64,000 bases of DNA from Firmicutes bacterium OM04-13BH (GTDB lineage Bacteria; Bacillota; Clostridia; Lachnospirales; Lachnospiraceae). The stretch is taken from the NCBI GenBank assembly GCA_003481745.1, contig QULP01000003.1:372001-436000 (forward strand). The letters are read 5' to 3'. The position numbers and the translations under genes were made by a program. Within the stretch, counting starts at the first letter, position 1, and each line of letters opens with the position of its first letter. Under the pieces are notes generated by a model that worked only from the letters and a program-made list of their open reading frames with translations, had not been told where the DNA came from and searched no databases. This document shows positions 20,186 to 28,430 of the stretch, one piece after another.

Positions 20186-22273
20186 TTAAGCCTCTTCGAT
20201 TTTGTCTTTCGGCTGTATTTTCACAAATCCACACTGTTCATTTGCACAGACCAGTTTGTTTCCTTTTTCTACCATATATCCACCGCAGTTTGGACATTTT
20301 TCTTTGGATGGCTTCTGCCAGGACATAAATTCACATTCCGGATTGTTTTCACAGCCATAATAACGGCGTCCTTTTTTACTTCTGCGCATTACTACTTCTT
20401 TTCCACAGATTGGACACGGTACTCCGATTTTTTCCAGATATGGTTTGGTATTACGACATTCCGGAAATCCAGGGCAAGCCAGAAATTTTCCATGCGGTCC
20501 GTATTTGATTACCATATTTCTTCCGCACTGTTCACAGATTACGTCGGTTACCTCATCTTCTATCTTAACTTCTTCAAGTTCCTTTTCTGCTGTCTTTACT
20601 GCCTCATCCAAATCCGGATAGAAATTGCGAATTACCGTTTTCCACTCAATCAATCCTTCTGCAATACTGTCGAGCAGTTCTTCCATTGTTGCTGTAAAAT
20701 GTACATCTACAATACTTGGGAAAGAAGTTTTCATAATATTATTGACTACTTCACCAATTTCTGTCATATAAAGGTTTTTATTTTCCTTTGCAACATACCG
20801 TCTTGCAATAATCGTAGTAATAGTTGGTGCGTAGGTACTTGGACGTCCAATTCCAAGTTCTTCTAATGTTTTTACAAGAGTCGCCTCTGTATAATGAGCC
20901 GGTGGCTGAGTAAAATGCTGCTGTTCGTTAAATTTCTCAAATGTCAGTTCACTCGTCTCATCGAGCCCTTTTGTCAAAACCGTCTTATCTGATTTTTCAT
21001 CATCTTCCTGCACATAAACTGCCATGAAACCATCAAATTTTAATTTCGATGCAGATGTTGTAAAATAATACTCTCCGCCTTTAATTTTAACGGAAGTGGT
21101 TTCATATTTTGCAGGCTGCATCTGACTTGCGGTAAAACGTTTCCAAATTAACTGATACAGACGGAACTGGTCTCTGGTTAAAGACTCTTTTAAAGAAATC
21201 GGGGTTCTTGTAATATCGGTTGGACGAATTGCTTCATGCGCATCCTGAATTTTCTTCTTATTACTATCTTTTTTCTCAGTTACTTTGGTATATTCTTCTC
21301 CATACTGTTCTGTAATATACTCTTGTGCTGCTTTCTGGGCTTCATCCGAGATACGGGTTGAATCCGTACGCAGATAAGTAATCACACCGACTGTTCCATT
21401 TCCCTTGATATCAATTCCTTCATATAACTGCTGTGCAAGACGCATGGTTTTCTGTGTCGAGAAGTTTAACACTTTGGAGGCTTCCTGCTGTAAGGTACTG
21501 GTAGTAAATGGAAATGGTGCTTTTTTGGTACGCTCTCCCTTTTTTACTTCATCCACCTCATAGCTTGCACCCTCAAGGTTTTTTAAAATTTCATCGAGTT
21601 CTCCTTTGGAATGAATATTGATTTTCTGTCCTTTTTTTCCATAAAATTTTGCAGTCAGCGGTTTTTTCTCACCTTTTACCGCAAACTGTGCCTCTAAAGT
21701 CCAATATTCCTCCGGTATAAATGCATTGATTTCTTCTTCTCTGTCTCCAATAATACGAAGAGCAACAGACTGCACACGTCCTGCACTCAATCCACGTTTT
21801 ACTTTCGCCCATAAAACCGGACTGATTCTATATCCAACCATACGGTCCAACATTCTTCTGGTCTGCTGTGCATCCACTAATTTTAAATCAATCTCTCTAG
21901 CCTCTTTAATAGAAGCTTTGACTGCTGTTTTTGTAATTTCATTAAAGGTAATACGACGCATTTTTTTATCATCTAACTTCAATGCCTTTGAAAGATGCCA
22001 TGAAATCGCTTCTCCCTCACGGTCAGGGTCAGTCGCAAGATAAACTTTATCTGCTTTTTTCGCAGCTTTTCGAAGTGCTGCTAAAATGTCACCCTTTCCG
22101 CGAATTGTTATATACTTTGGTTCATAATCATTTTCTACACTAAACCCCAACTGGCTTTTCGGCAAATCTCTTACATGTCCGTTTGATGCCATGACTTCAT
22201 AATTGGAACCTAAAAATTTTTTTATTGTCTTTACTTTTGCCGGCGATTCCACTATCACTAAATACTTTGCCAT
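20186..22273 (-). CDS. topA: DNA topoisomerase I
   Basis: A 695-residue type IA topoisomerase that relaxes negative supercoils. Start at 22273 (MAKYLVIVESPAKVKTIKKF) with GGGAGG upstream. The Toprim domain shows ATDPDREGEAI; the active-site Tyr is in VGVITYLRTDSTRIS. The C-terminus carries zinc-ribbon modules with CxxC pairs (CEQCGRNMVIKYGPHGKFLAC, CPICGKEV and CPNCGGYM). Complete. It follows dprA by a single nucleotide, in the common comM-dprA-topA order. Confidence 0.97.
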   Translation of the reverse strand: MAKYLVIVESPAKVKTIKKFLGSNYEVMASNGHVRDLPKSQLGFSVENDYEPKYITIRGKGDILAALRKAAKKADKVYLATDPDREGEAISWHLSKALKLDDKKMRRITFNEITKTAVKASIKEAREIDLKLVDAQQTRRMLDRMVGYRISPVLWAKVKRGLSAGRVQSVALRIIGDREEEINAFIPEEYWTLEAQFAVKGEKKPLTAKFYGKKGQKINIHSKGELDEILKNLEGASYEVDEVKKGERTKKAPFPFTTSTLQQEASKVLNFSTQKTMRLAQQLYEGIDIKGNGTVGVITYLRTDSTRISDEAQKAAQEYITEQYGEEYTKVTEKKDSNKKKIQDAHEAIRPTDITRTPISLKESLTRDQFRLYQLIWKRFTASQMQPAKYETTSVKIKGGEYYFTTSASKLKFDGFMAVYVQEDDEKSDKTVLTKGLDETSELTFEKFNEQQHFTQPPAHYTEATLVKTLEELGIGRPSTYAPTITTIIARRYVAKENKNLYMTEIGEVVNNIMKTSFPSIVDVHFTATMEELLDSIAEGLIEWKTVIRNFYPDLDEAVKTAEKELEEVKIEDEVTDVICEQCGRNMVIKYGPHGKFLACPGFPECRNTKPYLEKIGVPCPICGKEVVMRRSKKGRRYYGCENNPECEFMSWQKPSKEKCPNCGGYMVEKGNKLVCANEQCGFVKIQPKDKIEEA

Positions 22274-22274
22274 A

Positions 22275-23150
22275 TCAACCTCCCGCTCTGGCATAATAAT
22301 TCTTTATTGGCTCTGTTACAAGTTCCATCAACTCTAATTTCACCAAAATTTCCTGCACTTCAAGCAATTCCAAGTCAGTCAATTTTATAATTTCGTCCAG
22401 GTGTTTTGGTTTCAAATCCACACAACTATACACCATTTCTTCTTTTCTTGCAAGCCTTATCTCTGTTTTTTTATTCTTTTCTTTCGTCATTTTATCCAAA
22501 ATTTCGAGTTCTTCGAGGATAATTTCCACATTTTTTGCAATTTGTGCTCCCTGAAAAATTAAATTGTTGCATCCTTCACTTAATGCTTCCCCCACTCTTC
22601 CCGGAAGCGCATAGACAGGCTTTCCCTGCTCAAGTGCATACTCTACTGTAATTAATGAACCGCTTTTTTTCTTTGCCTCGATTACTAAAACAATATCAGC
22701 AAGCCCACTGATAATTCGATTTCTTAACGGAAAATGCCATCCAAGGGGTTTCTCTCCTTCCTCATACTCAGAGATAATTCCTCCCTTTTTCTGAATCTCA
22801 CGATAGAGATTGATATTCTGGCTCGGATAACAAATATCCACTCCACAACCAAGCACCGCAAATGTTTCTCCTCCGCCATCAATTGCACCTTTATGTGCCC
22901 AGCCATCAATTCCTCTTGCCAGTCCGCTGATAACCTGGACTCCACAAGAAGCAAATTCTTTTGCAAATTCATAAGCCTGCGTTCTGCCGTAATAACTGCA
23001 CATTCTTGCCCCGATAATCGCCACACTTTTGCGATTTGGATCCGGAAGTTTTCCTTTTACATACAACCGTTTGGGTCTGTCTTTAAAATTTCTTAATTTA
23101 TCCGGATATTCAAAATCGTCCGGTGTATAACTCACAATTTTTTCTTCCAT
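22275..23150 (-). CDS. dprA: DNA-processing protein DprA
   Basis: A 291-residue protein that binds single-stranded DNA and loads RecA during natural transformation. The Rossmann-like domain shows VAIIGARMCSYYG, ISGLARGIDGWAHKGA, VLGCGVDICYP and the LRNRIISGLADIVLVIEA segment. A short winged helix ends the protein. The N-terminal SAM domain of longer homologues is missing, which is frequent in Clostridia. It sits between comM and topA, 3 nt after comM, so it is part of one operon. Whether this organism is competent cannot be judged from the window. Confidence 0.94.
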   Translation of the reverse strand: MEEKIVSYTPDDFEYPDKLRNFKDRPKRLYVKGKLPDPNRKSVAIIGARMCSYYGRTQAYEFAKEFASCGVQVISGLARGIDGWAHKGAIDGGGETFAVLGCGVDICYPSQNINLYREIQKKGGIISEYEEGEKPLGWHFPLRNRIISGLADIVLVIEAKKKSGSLITVEYALEQGKPVYALPGRVGEALSEGCNNLIFQGAQIAKNVEIILEELEILDKMTKEKNKKTEIRLARKEEMVYSCVDLKPKHLDEIIKLTDLELLEVQEILVKLELMELVTEPIKNYYARAGG

Positions 23151-23153
23151 ATT

Positions 23154-24683
23154 TCAAGTATCCTTTCCTTCTACTCTTCGATAACAAAGTGCTTCACTGA
23201 TATGCGCTTCTTTTATCTCCTCTTCTTGTTCCAAATCCGCAATGGTACGTGCCGTTTTTAAGATTTTATGATATGCCCTTGCACTTAATCTCATTTTTTT
23301 ATACGCTTTTTCCAAAATTCGCTGTCCCTCTGCACTTACATTGCAAAACTCCTCCAATAATTTACCGGAAAGCTGAGAATTAAACCGAATCTTTTTCTCC
23401 TGATAGCGTTCCCCTTGTACCTTTACTGCCATCTCAACTTCTTTTCTAAAATTTTTTGAACTTTTTTCTTTCCGTTTTCCGGTCAGTTCCTGATAAGAAA
23501 TTCCCGACACTTCTGCCACAATATCAATTCTATCTAAAATCGGACCACTGATTCGATTCTGATAACGCTTTACTTCCTGAAACGTACAACTGCACCGATT
23601 TAAATCCGGAAACTGACCACAGGGACAATGGTTCATTGCAGCAACCAGCATAAAATCGGCCGGAAACAAGTACGAACCTCCGCTTCGGCTGATTAAAATT
23701 TTCCGTTCTTCTAACGGCTGTCTTAATAATTCAATACATTCATGGGAAAACTCCGGAAATTCATCTAAGAAAAGAACGCCCTTATGGGCAAGCGTGATTT
23801 CTCCGGCTTTTGGATACTTTCCACCTCCGGCAAGTGCTGCCGGTGAAATGGTGTGATGGGGTGCCCGAAATGGACGAGATAAAAGAAATGGTTTCTCTTC
23901 GGATAACAGACCTGAAATGCTGTAAATCTTTGATACTTCAAGCAGTTCTTCCTTGGTAGGTTCTGGCAGAATCCCTGGGATTCTTCTGGCAATCATCGTC
24001 TTTCCTGTCCCCTTTGGACCGGTCATAAGAAAGTTATGCATCCCTGCTGCCGCAATCACGGCTGCCCGCTTCACATATTCCTGACCTTGAATATCAGCAA
24101 AATCTTCGATTTCTTCTTTCTTTGCAGGCAGTAAAACCGGCTCTTCTTTTGTATCTTCTAAAAGCCCCCAGTTTTCTTTTCTGGCACAGCTTAAAAATTC
24201 CTGCAAAGACTCCACTCCAAGCACAGAAATCTGTCCAATCATCCGTGCTTCCCTGTAATTTTGCTTTGGCACAATACAAAGCCGACATCCCTTTTTGTAA
24301 GCGGTTTCTACAAAAGGCAGAATTCCTCTGACTCCATTAATCCTGCCATTTAAGCCAAGTTCTCCGGCAAGCATCACGCCATCGAATTTTTCCGCTTCCA
24401 GAAAGCCAAATGCAATCATAAGCGAAGCCGCTATTGGCAAATCAAAATGATTTCCATCTTTACGGACATCCGCAGGTGCTAAATTTACAGTTACTCTTTT
24501 GGGTGGAATTGTCATTCCACTGTTTCTTATCGCAGTACGGACTCTCTCTTGCGCTTCTTTTACCTGATAAGATAAATCTCCTACCATCAAAAAAGCCGGA
24601 AGTCCATTACTTGCATCCACTTCTACTGATACCGGAACGCACCTTGCCCCATCAATAGCCGCTGACAACACTTTACTGAACAT
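23154..24683 (-). CDS. comM: YifB/ComM family Mg-chelatase-like AAA+ ATPase
   Basis: A 509-residue protein with the order ChlI-like/Lon-protease-fold N-terminal domain (about 1-170), AAA+ core with Walker A GPKGTGKTMIARR and Walker B LFLDEFPEF, and C-terminal lid with CPCGQFPDLNRCSC. ComM is a branch-migration helicase acting in natural transformation. Start at 24683 (MFSKVLSAAIDG) behind GGAGG; the frame opening at 24707 would place the ribosome site inside the gene. First gene of comM-dprA-topA, preceded by an unusual leader with stacked hairpins. Confidence 0.93.
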   Translation of the reverse strand: MFSKVLSAAIDGARCVPVSVEVDASNGLPAFLMVGDLSYQVKEAQERVRTAIRNSGMTIPPKRVTVNLAPADVRKDGNHFDLPIAASLMIAFGFLEAEKFDGVMLAGELGLNGRINGVRGILPFVETAYKKGCRLCIVPKQNYREARMIGQISVLGVESLQEFLSCARKENWGLLEDTKEEPVLLPAKKEEIEDFADIQGQEYVKRAAVIAAAGMHNFLMTGPKGTGKTMIARRIPGILPEPTKEELLEVSKIYSISGLLSEEKPFLLSRPFRAPHHTISPAALAGGGKYPKAGEITLAHKGVLFLDEFPEFSHECIELLRQPLEERKILISRSGGSYLFPADFMLVAAMNHCPCGQFPDLNRCSCTFQEVKRYQNRISGPILDRIDIVAEVSGISYQELTGKRKEKSSKNFRKEVEMAVKVQGERYQEKKIRFNSQLSGKLLEEFCNVSAEGQRILEKAYKKMRLSARAYHKILKTARTIADLEQEEEIKEAHISEALCYRRVEGKDT

Positions 24684-24750
24684 ACATAAAATGCCTCCTA
24701 AACTCATAATTACTTGTCTTAGATTTGAAATTAAATAAATTTAAAATTTG

Positions 24751-24812
24751 AAAAAACGGCAGAACTGCCAGAACTGGTACAGCGAAGATTAAGCAGCTGT
24801 ACCGGAAAACAT
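24751..24812 (-). promoter_or_regulatory. Hairpin-rich leader of comM-dprA-topA (possible attenuator)
   Basis: On the minus strand, a stem GGTACAGC/GCTGTACC is followed by the palindrome CCAGTTCTGG and then by a short GC stem GGCAG-TT-CTGCC that runs into GTTTTTT. The hairpins share bases and could be mutually exclusive. The T-run lies about 70 nt before comM. I recognise no known riboswitch or T-box here. Confidence 0.45.
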
Positions 24813-24943
24813 GAATTGTTTTCTGATTCGATTATCGTATCACAATTTTCCTTTTGATACAAGCATTTTTTCTTTTTTGGGAAAAGCACAATTTATCCCT
24901 TTTTCTCATAGACTATTATTAAATCCCTTTGAGGTAAGGCTGC

Positions 24944-25570
24944 TTGAAAACATTTCTTAAGCCCTTGACATCCGAGGAGGAAAAATATTATCTCCAAGAA
25001 TACAAAAGGGGCAGTCAGGAAGCAAAAAACGTTCTCATCGAACGCAATCTGCGCCTTGTAGCACATATTGTAAAAAAATATCAAGGGGTTGAAGAAGAAT
25101 TAGATGACCTGATTTCGATTGGAACAATCGGTCTGATAAAAGCAATTCATACATTTAATCAGGAAAAATCCAACCGGCTCTCCACTTATGCTGCCCGCTG
25201 TATCGACAATGAACTGCTTATGCTGCTTCGTTCTAAAAAGAAAACCAGCAAAGATATTTCTCTTTATGAGCCAATCGGTACAGACCGTGAAGGAAATGAA
25301 ATCAATCTGCTTGATGTGATTGAAAATGAGCCTGTCGATGTCGTAAAAAATTATTCTTTAAAACAGGATATCCGTAAACTTTACTACCTGCTCGGTTTCG
25401 TACTGACCAAACGGGAAGCGGAAGTCTTAAAACTACGCTTTGGGCTTTATGGCTGTGATGAGCTGACCCAGCGGGAAATAGCAAAGCGGCTGAATATCAG
25501 CCGCTCTTATGTGTCCCGTATTGAAAAAAATGCGATTTTAAAGTTAAGAAACGCTTTCTTTTCTTCTTAA
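24944..25570 (+). CDS. sigK: Sporulation sigma factor SigK (late mother cell)
   Basis: A 208-residue sigma-70 family factor. Region 2 (NLRLVAHIVKKYQGVEEELDDLISIGTIGLIKAI, STYAARCIDNELLM) and the stretch ISLYEPIGTDREGNEINLLDVI are hallmarks of SigK; region 4 ends with TQREIAKRLNISRSYVSRIEK. The start is TTG at 24944 behind GAGGTAAGG; an in-frame TAA at 24935 rules out an upstream extension, so no inhibitory pro-sequence is encoded. The gene is not split by a skin-type element. It implies the organism forms spores. Transcribed divergently from comM and convergent with the U32 gene, whose end it overlaps by 27 nt. Confidence 0.93.
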   Translation: MKTFLKPLTSEEEKYYLQEYKRGSQEAKNVLIERNLRLVAHIVKKYQGVEEELDDLISIGTIGLIKAIHTFNQEKSNRLSTYAARCIDNELLMLLRSKKKTSKDISLYEPIGTDREGNEINLLDVIENEPVDVVKNYSLKQDIRKLYYLLGFVLTKREAEVLKLRFGLYGCDELTQREIAKRLNISRSYVSRIEKNAILKLRNAFFSS

Positions 25571-26779
25571 AAGGTCAAAGACATTTAAATCTTCTCCCAA
25601 ATCCAGATACAGCACCTGCTGTGGATGCGGAGCACTATCACAGGAATTTCCCTCTTCATCATAGATTGCTTTTACCGTAACCAGACGGTTTTCTCCATCC
25701 GGACGCATGACCTCTATCGTTTCTCCTACAAGGAATTTATTTCTCTGGGTGATTCGATAGAGTCCTTTTTCTGTCTTTTCTTCCAAGAAACCAAGATATG
25801 TGTAGTCTTTTGCATAAGTATTACTGTCATAAATCTGGGAAGTTTCATCTGGCTTTCCATAAAAAAATCCGGTGGTAAACAGACGATAGGTACAGCCCAT
25901 AATCTGCTCTTTATACCATTCCATATTTTCCCGGTATAATTTTGGACTCTCAAAATAATCATCAATGGCTTTTCTGTAGGTTCTTGCAACCGTTGCCACA
26001 TAAAGGGCGGTTTTCATTCGTCCTTCAATTTTTAAGCTGTCGATTCCTGAAGTCAGAATATCATCCATATGCTCAATCATACATAAATCTTTTGAGTTAA
26101 AGATATAAGTTCCACGCTCGTTTTCATAAACCGGCATATATTCTCCCGGTCTGGTTTCTTCTACAATCGAATATTTCCATCTACACGGATGCGTACACGC
26201 ACCCTGATTGGCATCTCTTCCGGTAAAGAAATTGCTTAAGAGACATCTTCCGGAATAAGAAATACACATTGCACCATGAATAAAAGTTTCGATTTCCAAA
26301 TCATCCGGAATATTTGCACGAATCTGTTTAATCTCTTCTAAAGAAAGTTCTCTTGCACTGACCACACGTTTTGCGCCCAGTCCATACCAGAACTTATAAG
26401 TTTCATAATTGGTATTATTTGCCTGAGTACTGATATGACGTTCAATCTCCGGACATACTTCTTTTGCAATCATAAATACACCCGGGTCAGAAATAATCAG
26501 TGCATCTGGCCTGATTTCTTTTAATTCACGGAAATATTCTCTTACTCCGTCCAAATCTTTGTTGTGTGCCAAAATGTTTGCTGTTACATATACTTTTACA
26601 TGGTGCTGATGTGCAAATTCAATTCCCTCTTTCATGTCTTCCATAGAAAAGTTTCTTGCCTTTGCACGCAGACCAAAAGCTTCTCCTCCGATATAAACTG
26701 CATCTGCACCAAAAATAACCGCTATTTTTAAAACTTCCAGACTGCTTGCCGGAATTAATAACTCTGGTTTTGCTCTCAT
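25544..26779 (-). CDS. trhP: U32 peptidase-family protein, tRNA 5-hydroxyuridine synthesis (TrhP/YrrO-like)
   Basis: A 411-residue U32 family protein with the signature ETFIHGAMCISYSGRCLLS (about 166-184) and the Cys-rich QGACTHPCRWKY that follows. In the TrhP/RlhA group these Cys residues are used for RNA hydroxylation rather than proteolysis: TrhP makes 5-hydroxyuridine at tRNA position 34 from prephenate. The gene directly upstream is a TrmR homologue, which methylates that same hydroxyl, as in the B. subtilis yrrM-yrrN-yrrO order. Only one U32 gene is present where B. subtilis has two. The 3' end overlaps the end of sigK on the other strand. Confidence 0.87.
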   Translation of the reverse strand: MRAKPELLIPASSLEVLKIAVIFGADAVYIGGEAFGLRAKARNFSMEDMKEGIEFAHQHHVKVYVTANILAHNKDLDGVREYFRELKEIRPDALIISDPGVFMIAKEVCPEIERHISTQANNTNYETYKFWYGLGAKRVVSARELSLEEIKQIRANIPDDLEIETFIHGAMCISYSGRCLLSNFFTGRDANQGACTHPCRWKYSIVEETRPGEYMPVYENERGTYIFNSKDLCMIEHMDDILTSGIDSLKIEGRMKTALYVATVARTYRKAIDDYFESPKLYRENMEWYKEQIMGCTYRLFTTGFFYGKPDETSQIYDSNTYAKDYTYLGFLEEKTEKGLYRITQRNKFLVGETIEVMRPDGENRLVTVKAIYDEEGNSCDSAPHPQQVLYLDLGEDLNVFDLLRRKESVS

Positions 26780-26792
26780 CTTTCCTGCCTTT

Positions 26793-27434
26793 CTATTTCT
26801 TAATACTAAGCGTCACTCCATCACCGAGAGGAATAATACTTGTCTCAAGTTCTTCATGATTTTTCAGCACATAAAGGTATTCCCTCATCCGCTTATAAAT
26901 TGTCCGGTTTCTTCTCTCAACCGCAAAGTGAGATTCGATAATATCTCCATCTTGCAGTACATTATCAGAAATCAAAATTCCGCCTTTTTTCAAAAGTCTC
27001 AGCACATCCGGAAAGAAGTTAATATACTGCGCTTTTGCTGCGTCCATAAAGATAAAATCATAACTTCCCTCCAGCGTCTTTAAAATTTTGGCCGCATCCC
27101 CCTCTAATAAGGTAATCTGCTCTTCTTTTCCTGCTTTTTTAAAATTTTCTCTGGCAATCGGTATTCTCTTCTCATAATTTTCTATCGTCGTGATTCTGCA
27201 GTCTTTCGGTGCATACTCACTCATAAGAAGAGTGGAAAAACCAACAGCAGTCCCCACCTCTAAGATGAGATGGGGACTTGCTATCTGTAGCATTACTTTT
27301 AAAAAGCTCTGCATTTCCCGCCGTATAATCGGCACATAATTTTCCTTTGCATCCTTTTCAAGCTGAGTCAAAAAAGGCGTATTTCCTTTGTCCAGAGAGT
27401 TTATATAGGTAACCATTCTTTCATCAACAATCAC
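26793..27434 (-). CDS. trmR: tRNA 5-hydroxyuridine methyltransferase (TrmR, COMT-like)
   Basis: A 213-residue SAM-dependent O-methyltransferase. It starts with GTG (27434) after GAGGG. The SAM motif LILEVGTAVGFSTLLM, the acidic strand TTIENYEKRIPIAREN, the metal-site region FIFMDAAKAQYINFF and DNVLQDG match the COMT-like group that includes TrmR (YrrM). TrmR converts ho5U34 to mo5U34 in tRNA. The next gene encodes the U32 hydroxylation protein 13 nt away and the gene before it is mltG-like, the conserved yrrL-yrrM-yrrN order. Confidence 0.87.
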   Translation of the reverse strand: MIVDERMVTYINSLDKGNTPFLTQLEKDAKENYVPIIRREMQSFLKVMLQIASPHLILEVGTAVGFSTLLMSEYAPKDCRITTIENYEKRIPIARENFKKAGKEEQITLLEGDAAKILKTLEGSYDFIFMDAAKAQYINFFPDVLRLLKKGGILISDNVLQDGDIIESHFAVERRNRTIYKRMREYLYVLKNHEELETSIIPLGDGVTLSIKK

Positions 27435-27446
27435 TTTTTTTCCCTC

Positions 27447-27965
27447 TTATTCAGCCGTTTCTCCTGCCTGTTCTCCTGACGCATCCTGACTCTCATCTGT
27501 AACGGACTCTTCTGTTGTCTGCACATCTGTGCCATCCGCTGAAGTGTCCAGAGAATCCGTGGAATCCTGCTCCGGCTGTCCTGTCATATCTTCTCTTGCA
27601 AGCACTGCCAGCATTTCATCTGTCGTCATAGAAGTATTTAAAATATAAGTTCCCGACTGTAATTTATCTTTATAATTTGAAAGACTTTCCTGTACCACAA
27701 ATACTTTTGCATCTTTAATCAGACCTTTGCTTTTTAAAATCTTTCCAATCTGATACACCGACGCTCCGTCTTTGATTACAACAGTTACATCTTCTCCATG
27801 GTCTTCATCATCCACAGGTATCTGATCGAAAATCGCATATCCAAAATCATACGCTGATTTTCCAACATAAATCACAGCACACACCACACAGGCATACACC
27901 GCAAAGCGGAAAAATCCACCTGCAAAAATTGATGCCGCACCCTGTTTTCTGATTCCTCTTCCCAT
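27447..27965 (-). CDS. MltG-like protein reduced to membrane anchor and LysM-like domain
   Basis: A 172-residue protein: one membrane span (about 20-40), an extracellular domain of about 65 residues that matches the small N-terminal domain of MltG (VTVVIKDGASVYQIGKILKSKG ... LQSGTYILNTSMTTDEMLAVL), and an acidic Ser/Thr-rich tail (about 130-172). The catalytic YceG transglycosylase domain of MltG, about 200 further residues with the active Glu, is absent; the frame ends cleanly. The position is exactly where mltG lies in other Firmicutes (between yrzB/ruvX and trmR). It may have kept only a scaffolding or regulatory role in wall synthesis. Confidence 0.8.
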   Translation of the reverse strand: MGRGIRKQGAASIFAGGFFRFAVYACVVCAVIYVGKSAYDFGYAIFDQIPVDDEDHGEDVTVVIKDGASVYQIGKILKSKGLIKDAKVFVVQESLSNYKDKLQSGTYILNTSMTTDEMLAVLAREDMTGQPEQDSTDSLDTSADGTDVQTTEESVTDESQDASGEQAGETAE

Positions 27966-28084
27966 TTTTTTCTCCTTATTTTCTTAATGCACCCTCGGAA
28001 TATTAAAGTTTCCTGCCAATCCTGCCAATTGAACGCCGATAGGCATTCCCTGAGGTCAAGTGGACTAGGAATATCTGCCTGACC

Positions 28085-28426
28085 CTAATTCAAGTCCGGT
28101 ACATCTAAATGAATCGCCTCATGTACTCTTACCGAAATATCCTGTAGGAGTCTGCAAAGTGCAGCTTCTGCCTCTAAAAACTGATTCACTTCCGGTATAC
28201 AGCTTAATTCATCTATCTTATCATCAATGTCATCTATGGTGTCATAAGAGTCTGCATCATCATTTTTAATCTGCGCCTGATAGTTCAATCTGCGCAATTC
28301 ATCGACCTGCCGTTTTATCTCAGGATTTGCGTTGAGCTTTTCAAGAGAAGTCGTGTATTGTCTGTAAACACTCTCACTTTTAATCTCCTCAATCACCCTG
28401 TTTACATAATAATCAATATTACTCAT
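28085..28426 (-). CDS. YlbF family regulator
   Basis: A 113-residue all-helical protein of the YlbF/YmcA family (VIEEIKSESVYRQYTTSLEKLNANPEIKRQVDELRRLNYQ and a C-terminal EAEAALCRLLQDISVRVHEAIHLD). In B. subtilis YlbF, YmcA and YaaT form a complex that directs RNase Y to certain mRNAs. Here the gene is immediately downstream of RNase J and its ribosome site (GGAGG) overlaps the last codons of that gene, so it is translationally coupled to another mRNA-decay enzyme. The functional link with RNase J is inference. Confidence 0.87.
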   Translation of the reverse strand: MSNIDYYVNRVIEEIKSESVYRQYTTSLEKLNANPEIKRQVDELRRLNYQAQIKNDDADSYDTIDDIDDKIDELSCIPEVNQFLEAEAALCRLLQDISVRVHEAIHLDVPDLN

Positions 28427-28430
28427 GGAA

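Noticed and set aside
25302..25484. Minus-strand 60-codon frame within sigK
   Set aside because: Antisense shadow of sigK without a ribosome site.
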